In this document: positions 6,840-11,714 of the stretch, piece by piece
Numbering within the stretch: the stretch's first letter is position 1
Layout: every line of letters begins with the position of its first letter
Source: Chrysochromulina tobinii
Lineage: Eukaryota > Haptophyta > Prymnesiales > Chrysochromulinaceae
Direction of reading: 5' to 3'
Length of the DNA: 11,714 nucleotides
NCBI GenBank assembly: GCA_001275005.1
Contig: JWZX01001697.1
Coordinates: 1 to 11,714 of the forward strand
Translations under genes and position numbers: made by a program
The notes under the pieces: model-generated
What the model saw: only the letters and a program-made list of their open reading frames with translations
Told to the model about the DNA's origin: nothing
Databases searched by the model: none

Positions 6840-9800
6840 ATGCTCCGTCTCGAACGAACTGCGACTTGCGTCACTTACTTAGTCGCCTCAGTTTTCCGGC
6901 CTGCGTGCGTGCCCTCCGCTTTCTACCTTGCGGTGCTGCTCGTCCTCCTCCAGGGCTCGCATACTGTGTACAGCTCCGCCAGGTTGGTGTTGTTTCAGTC
7001 CCTCGTTCAGCTCGTCAGCAGCACCGTCTTCCTTGCGCTCTCAGTTTCGCTGGCTACGCCAGGAGGCAGCGATGAGGCGCCTTGGCCATCGACATGGTGG
7101 CCGGACCTGTGTGTGCTCATCGTCAGCCTCGCCACTACCTTTCTCTCGCTGCGCGCCGTCATGAGCGGTGTCACGGCCATCGGCGAGCCGGTGCTGACCG
7201 TGTCCGCGTTGGCCGCTGCTTGGGAGGGATCAACGCGGCTCGACGCGACCGAGATTGGCTTTAGCGTCGTGGCTGTTTGCTTCCTCGCCACCGCGTGCGT
7301 CGTGCACCCAAGCGTGCTGGCGATACCGATGGAAGTCGTGGTCCTCGCCGCCCTCGGCGCTTGGGGCTGGGGCAGTACAGGCCGCTCCCTGATCAAGTGG
7401 GTACGCCGCGCGCAGCGCGTGGCCCAGCTGTACGCTGCGGTTTGGGTGGCCGCCTTCTACGGGGCGCAGCTGGCTACCAACATGGGCTCTCCGCCTGACG
7501 GCACGATGAAGCAGCTGGGCTTGTTTGCGGTCCCGTGGTTCGCGCCCTTCGACGACCCGTCGACGGCGTCGCGCTACTGCAGCGACATGTACTGCGCCGA
7601 CCTCGCCGAGACGCAAGCCACCCTGCTCATTGTCTTCCTCTTCTGGGCACACTTCGTCGGGTTCGATGCGACGTGGATCCGGCAATGCTTGTGCCCGTGG
7701 CAGGCCGAAGGAGCCCTGATTGAGCGCGAGTCGCTCTCGCAGTCGCTCCTGCGGGGCGAGGCCCCCTCCCCTGCCGCGAGTACCTGGGGGGCACATGTGC
7801 TGCCCGCCACCGCCTCCGTCAGTACCTCCTCTCCGCCGTCTCCGCCTCCTCCGCCTTCTCCGCCTCTGGAGCTCTCCTCAGGCGTCGGCGGTATCCCTAC
7901 CCGACGAATGGGCGGCTCTCCGGCAGTCGCGAGTGGCGCGGCCTGCTGCGGCTCTATCCTGCTCGTCGTGCTTGCGCTGCTCACGCCGAGTGCGGTCACG
8001 CTGATCTTCCTCTTCTTTGGCGCGGCAGGACTGCTCAGCATCCCGTCGTGGCCCTTTGCTGAGAAGTGCGCCGCCACCCCCATTTCCCCCCATTCACCTC
8101 ACCCTACCCCCATTTCCCCACACGTGGCCCTTTGCTGAGAAGTGCACCGCCTCCCCTCTGTCTACATGAGCCAATCCCCATCCCCTCCCTCGCCCCCATT
8201 TCCCCCACTCACCCCATCGCCGACCTTGCCACACCGCCCCCCACTCACCCCATCGCCGACCTTGCCATACCGCCCCAGGAACTCCAAGCGTTGGCGCGGG
8301 CAACCGATGGACCGGTGCGGCGAGATTTTCCTCTGTGAGCTCTGCAAAGGCGGTCGCGGCAAGATAGCACGCAACGTTGCGCGCTTTTCCAAGGCCATCA
8401 TGAGCGGGCGCAAATGGCTCCGTGGCACGTTCGTCATGTGCGTGGTTTGGACGTTCGCGCAGTTCACAGTGGGCGCCTTCCCAGGTCTGGTCCAGGAGTT
8501 CTACCGCGAGCCCGAGGTCTCGCGATACACACTCGTCGGCACCCTCTCGCGCATCGGCTTCATGCCCTCGCCCTTGCTCCTGGGCTCGGATTTGGCGCAA
8601 ATGAGCGTGCTCGTCGCGGCGCTCCTTCAGCTGATCCTCACCGTGCTGCTCGGAGTGGCATGTCGCGTGCACACACTGGAGATGGATGCGATCTTAGCCG
8701 CCGAGATGGACTTTGCCGTCGGCGTGGACTACGCCGAGATGGATGCGCCGCAGCCTCTTGTCAGCAGCCCTCGAAGGCCAGCCAGTGATAGGACGGCGGC
8801 CACTACCCTCACCGACGTCTACGTCGAGTTCACACCCGTCGAATTCACACCCGTGGATCGAACCGCCCAGGACGGCGCGATGGGTACGCCGAGTGCATCG
8901 CCGTTGCGAGCGAGCGCATCGCTCGCGGCAGCCGCTCTCGCGCCCAACGACTCGATCCTCTCGCCCCCTCCGGCTCTCGAGGAGGAAGGGGCAGAGGTCG
9001 CCGCGCGCAGCCGAGGTGGACGCGCCCGTCATGGCGCCAGCCTTCTGTGGGACCTCCTGAGGGCCGACAGCTGGGTCGAGGTGCGCGCCGGTGTGGCGGT
9101 CGTGTTGCAACCGATCGAGGCAGCCTACTTGGCGGCGCTTCGTGTGATCGCGTGGCACAGCCCGAAGTTGTCGTTGGTGCTCGTGCTCATAGCCGGGCTG
9201 TACGTCTTTGACCTGCTTCACGCGGTCTACGTGCTCCTCTACGTGCTCCTCGCCTCTCGCAGCACCGACTCCTCGCGTGTGTTTTGGCCCATCCTCGTGC
9301 GCTGGGTCGCCATCACGGTGCTGGTCTCAGCTAGCTTCCTCGTGGTGGCGCCGCCCGAGGCAGACGAGCCTAGCTGGATGCTCACCCTCCTGGGCCTCAA
9401 CGGCCCCTCGGGCGCTCCGAACGAGTCCGCGGCCACGGGATGGAAGGAGCTTGGTCCGGACATGGTCCTCTTCACGTTGCTTGTCATCCAGGACGCCATC
9501 TACCGCAGTGTCCCCTTTCGGCGCGCCTTCGCGCGCCGCAATTGGGCGCTCGCGCGCGCGTGCCACCTGCCGCACATCAACCAGGATGTGCGCCAAAGAC
9601 GCTTTCGGTGGCGCGCCGCGCTACGATGGGTCACCTTTTTTATGGTCCTCGCCGTGTCGCTCGTGCCGCGCGCGCGCGTGCAGGGCCTGCTCTACCTGTT
9701 CGCCTTCGTGTGGCTGCTCTACTTTGACCAGGCGGCCAATTGGTTTCAAATGCTCCCTGTGACGCTCCGTCGAGGCCGTGCCTGGTACGAACAGTACGTG

Positions 9801-11714
9801 ATCTATCCGGTGATCATTGGCATCGTGCTCATCGAGCTGGCGCTGCGCTACGCGATCGCGATCCCCTTCGTCGCAAAGGAGTTCTTCTCATCGGCCGGCC
9901 TCTTCCCGCAGTGCGAGCTTGGGTCCATCGGCTCGGCCAACCAGACCGCATGCCAGTTGGTGCTCGATGCGCTGGGCCTGCACCCGGTCACGGCTCCTTA
10001 TGATCGGCTCAGCGTGCGCCTCGAGCTGGGCCTGCTCTCGATGCTCTTGGTGGCCTCTTTCAAGCAGATGCGCGCCACGGCCTCCGATGCGCAGCAAGAT
10101 GGTGCCGCTCTGCGCCCAACACTGCAGCACATCGACGTTGGCTCGGGAGCGTCGCTGAGGCCGTCGGGTGCGCGCCCGAGCCTCGCTACGCGCCCGCCCG
10201 GCTCAGGGAACTCGACCGAGCTCATGCATGTGAGCGTGCGCGCGTACAACCCTGGCCCCTCCATGTCCATCTTCTCCTCGTCACGCTGGGTCACGCCGGC
10301 GACGATCTGGGCCATCATGACTCACACGACCACGGCGGTGCTCGTCGTCGTCGCGTTCGGCTCCGCTCTCGCCTATGTGGACGCGCAGCGCTTCTTCTAT
10401 GCAAGCTGCTCGATCATCGCCTGCGTGTTGGGCGAATGGGCGGTGAGCTCGCTTTGGCTGCCTATCGGCGTCTTCTCGGCCCTTTCTCTGATCACTTGGT
10501 ACCTGTTCCAGCTCGAGATCACAGGCTCCTGGCTCTCTGAAGCCGACAAGATTTGGATCGGTCTGGATCATCTCGAGATCGGTCTCGACAGCCTGGACAG
10601 CAGCGACGTCTTCGCAGTGGGCGTGCCTGTATTCATGCAGCTGCTCGCCCTCTTTCAGCGCCACTCGCAGCTCGCGCACAAGGACGCCCAGTGGCGCGCC
10701 GCCATGTACCTTGCCGCCGGCACCATCGAGGTCGAGCAGCCCACGCCCACAGTAAGCGCCGTCCCGGGCCCATCGAGCTCGAGCTGGATCTCGAGCTCGA
10801 GCTGGAGCTCGAGATCGAGCTCAAGATCGAGCAGCCCAGCCCTTCTCGTCATACCTTCGCTGGTACACCTACCCTCCTTTGGCGGTGCCTCGACGGCCTC
10901 GCTGCGCCCGCCGATGGCGCGCGAGGCCACGACAATCCTCCCGCAGCCAGGCCTCTTGAGCCATCGCAGACGCATCTTCGCCGCTGCCGATCTGCAGCAC
11001 CGGCTGCTCCGCTGCTGGGGAGCGGTGCTGCCGCCGTTGGCGCAGTACATGGTGCTCTTCGCCGCGTGCATGCGCCTGAACCTCTGGGCAGTGCTGTATG
11101 TGGTCGCGATCGGATTGGTGAACTTCTGCTATCTCGGTCGGGCCGTGAGCCCCCTGGCGTGGAAGCTGCTGCGCCTGCTCATTGGCGTCGCGCTCATCGT
11201 GCAGTACTGCGCGCTCCTCTCTCTACCTGACTCCGTCTGGCCCACGGATGCTCCTGACGGTGGGCGACCCTGGATCTTTTGGGGGCGTAATTGGAGTTAC
11301 GTCAGTGCCGAGTGCCCGCGTCTCAATATCGACGTAAATCCTCCGCCGAGCGGCATGGTGTGCTACCTGAGTGTCACAGGTCAGCCGTGGAGCTCAGGCC
11401 AGCAGCCATGGATGCTCATGATCGACTTCTGCGCGCTGCTCGCTTGCCTCCTGGCCGAGGTCAACAAGACGGCCGCGCACGCCGTGAGCCGCACCGATCT
11501 GACTGAGGACGGCGGGCTGCAGCCTCCGGCGGACCTGGCCCCCGAGCCATCCCCACCGCCATCGCCACCGGCATCAACATCGCCGTCCTCGGACACAGCA
11601 GGGATTCAGATTCTCACCCCGAGCAAGCCTCCCCCCAGAGTGCCTGCAAGCTCGGGCGCCGTGTCGGGCGCCGCGCCGGGCGCCGCGCCGGGCGCCGCGC
11701 CGGGCGCCGTGCCG
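6840..11714 (+). CDS. PIEZO: Piezo-type mechanosensitive channel, N-terminal 1554 residues (3' partial)
   Basis: The exons are 6840-8065 and 8279-11714; the frame is open to the right edge, so the end is missing. The first ATG at 6840 follows an in-frame TGA at 6783; an upstream coding exon cannot be excluded. By eye there are about 25 membrane segments grouped in bundles joined by polar linkers. Several bundles show the Piezo pattern: a helix, then (H/R)P-S-x-x-(S/A)-x-(P/F), then a second helix. Examples are FRPACVPSAFYL (from 19), HPSVLAIP (from 156) and LTPSAVTLIFLF (from 382). Each of several bundles later has a W...LGL segment, a polar stretch and a helix ending LLxxxQ/FxR; examples are near 775, 974 and 1168 (WIGLD, then LLALFQRH). 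RYAIAIP (from 932) fits the family's RY.YQ.P motif. Piezo proteins are trimeric, force-gated cation channels. The anchor, cap and pore-helix region lies beyond the edge and is the decisive part. Linkers are low complexity: SPPSPPPPPSPP (331-342), repeated EMD and VEFTP units, a Ser-rich run and a GAAP run at the edge. Other giant multi-pass proteins remain possible. Confidence 0.72.
8047..8145 (+). repeat. Duplicated exon end and splice donor (76-bp offset)
   Basis: CGTGGCCCTTTGCTGAGAAG plus TGC, spanning the exon end and donor at 8047-8069, recurs at 8123-8145, inside the intron. The second copy has GTGCACCG instead of GTGCGCCG as donor. An offset of 76 would shift the frame if it were used. 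Confidence 0.85.
8066..8278 (+). other. Predicted 213-nt intron in the Piezo-like gene
   Basis: The junction GAGAA|GTGCGCCG...CGCCCCAG|GAAC is phase 2 and gives ...AEK-NSKRW.... The intron is a multiple of three and lies in one continuous frame whose only stop in the window is TGA at 8136-8138, inside it. It is C-rich with internal repeats. The coding signal on both sides (bundle helix before, basic linker and helix after) fits one protein. Confidence 0.75.
8202..8273 (+). repeat. Two tandem copies of a 36-bp unit at the intron 3' end
   Basis: Copies at 8202-8237 and 8238-8273 share CACCCCATCGCCGACCTTGC and nearly all flanking bases. The second copy runs into the CCCCAG acceptor. A related word, CCCCCATTTCCCC, occurs three times across the intron (about 8077, 8107 and 8193). 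Confidence 0.85.
10772..10834 (+). repeat. Imperfect GAGCTC/CTCGAG hexamer repeat, Ser-rich linker
   Basis: Runs of GAGCTC, CTCGAG and GAGATC alternate through this stretch. In the Piezo-like frame they encode a Ser-rich run with Trp and Arg; in the +1-shifted frame they read as Glu-Leu repeats. The hexamers are self-complementary, so hairpin formation and length variation are likely. It falls in a polar linker between membrane bundles. Confidence 0.85.
11655..11714 (+). repeat. 12-bp GC-only minisatellite at the right edge
   Basis: The unit TCGGGCGCCG(C/T)G is followed by CCGGGCGCCGCG units that encode GAAP repeats in the Piezo-like frame. At least five units are visible and the array is cut by the window end. 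It shares the GGGCGCCG core with the array at 3715-3798. Confidence 0.85.

Noticed and set aside
5990-7075. Long plus-strand open frame (361 codons) across the FKBP region
   Set aside because: It is antisense to a gene with clear FKBP domain and targeting signals, then overlaps the Piezo-like start in another frame; its composition is Arg/Ala-rich with no domain. It is a GC-rich shadow.
8136-8138. TGA read as selenocysteine, joining the two Piezo-like exons without splicing
   Set aside because: The surrounding residues are C-rich-tract Pro/His/Ser translations, the stop lies in a duplicated exon-end copy in a shifted frame, and good GT-AG sites remove it.
10553-11230. Plus frame with a Glu-Leu repeat run (225 codons)
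   Set aside because: It is the shifted reading of the hexamer repeat inside the Piezo-like frame, which stays open continuously from 8279 to the edge and has membrane segments on both sides.

Overview
The window looks like nuclear DNA from a GC-rich eukaryotic alga, most likely one with a secondary red-type plastid such as a haptophyte. Four observations support this. Genes are single and sit on alternating strands, with no operons or Shine-Dalgarno sites. Two short GT-AG introns are needed to keep protein domains intact. The FKBP has a layered leader (ER signal peptide, transit-like stretch, twin-arginine lumen signal). Coding regions are very GC-rich, with many long shadow frames. The haptophyte placement is inference; no marker gene is present.

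Layout: 1-758 has no convincing gene and holds degenerate, less GC-rich repeats. 759-1950 (+) encodes a secreted ShK-domain protein with an 82-nt intron. 1951-2526 is a convergent spacer with an extremely GC-rich core. 2527-4617 (-) encodes an unrecognised 696-residue protein with a KOW/Tudor-like barrel and a C-terminal region resembling an MPN/JAB fold without its metal ligands. 4752-5510 (+) encodes a NOL7/UTP16-like small-subunit processome protein, divergent from the previous gene across about 134 bp. 5511-6079 is a convergent spacer. 6080-6661 (-) encodes a thylakoid-lumen FKBP. 6840-11714 (+), divergent from the FKBP gene across 178 bp, encodes the first 1554 residues of a very large multi-pass membrane protein with the repeated bundle pattern of Piezo mechanosensitive channels. 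It has one 213-nt intron and runs off the right edge, so the pore is not seen.

The genes do not form a pathway; they are neighbours in a compact genome in which head-to-head pairs probably share promoters. The most noteworthy points are the algal Piezo gene and its unusual intron, which carries a second, slightly decayed copy of its own exon end and donor; the identical 8-nt 5' splice sites of the two introns; the possible dead MPN domain in a protein of unfamiliar architecture; and the frame change inside the ShK gene. I found no CRISPR array, transposase, rRNA or convincing tRNA.
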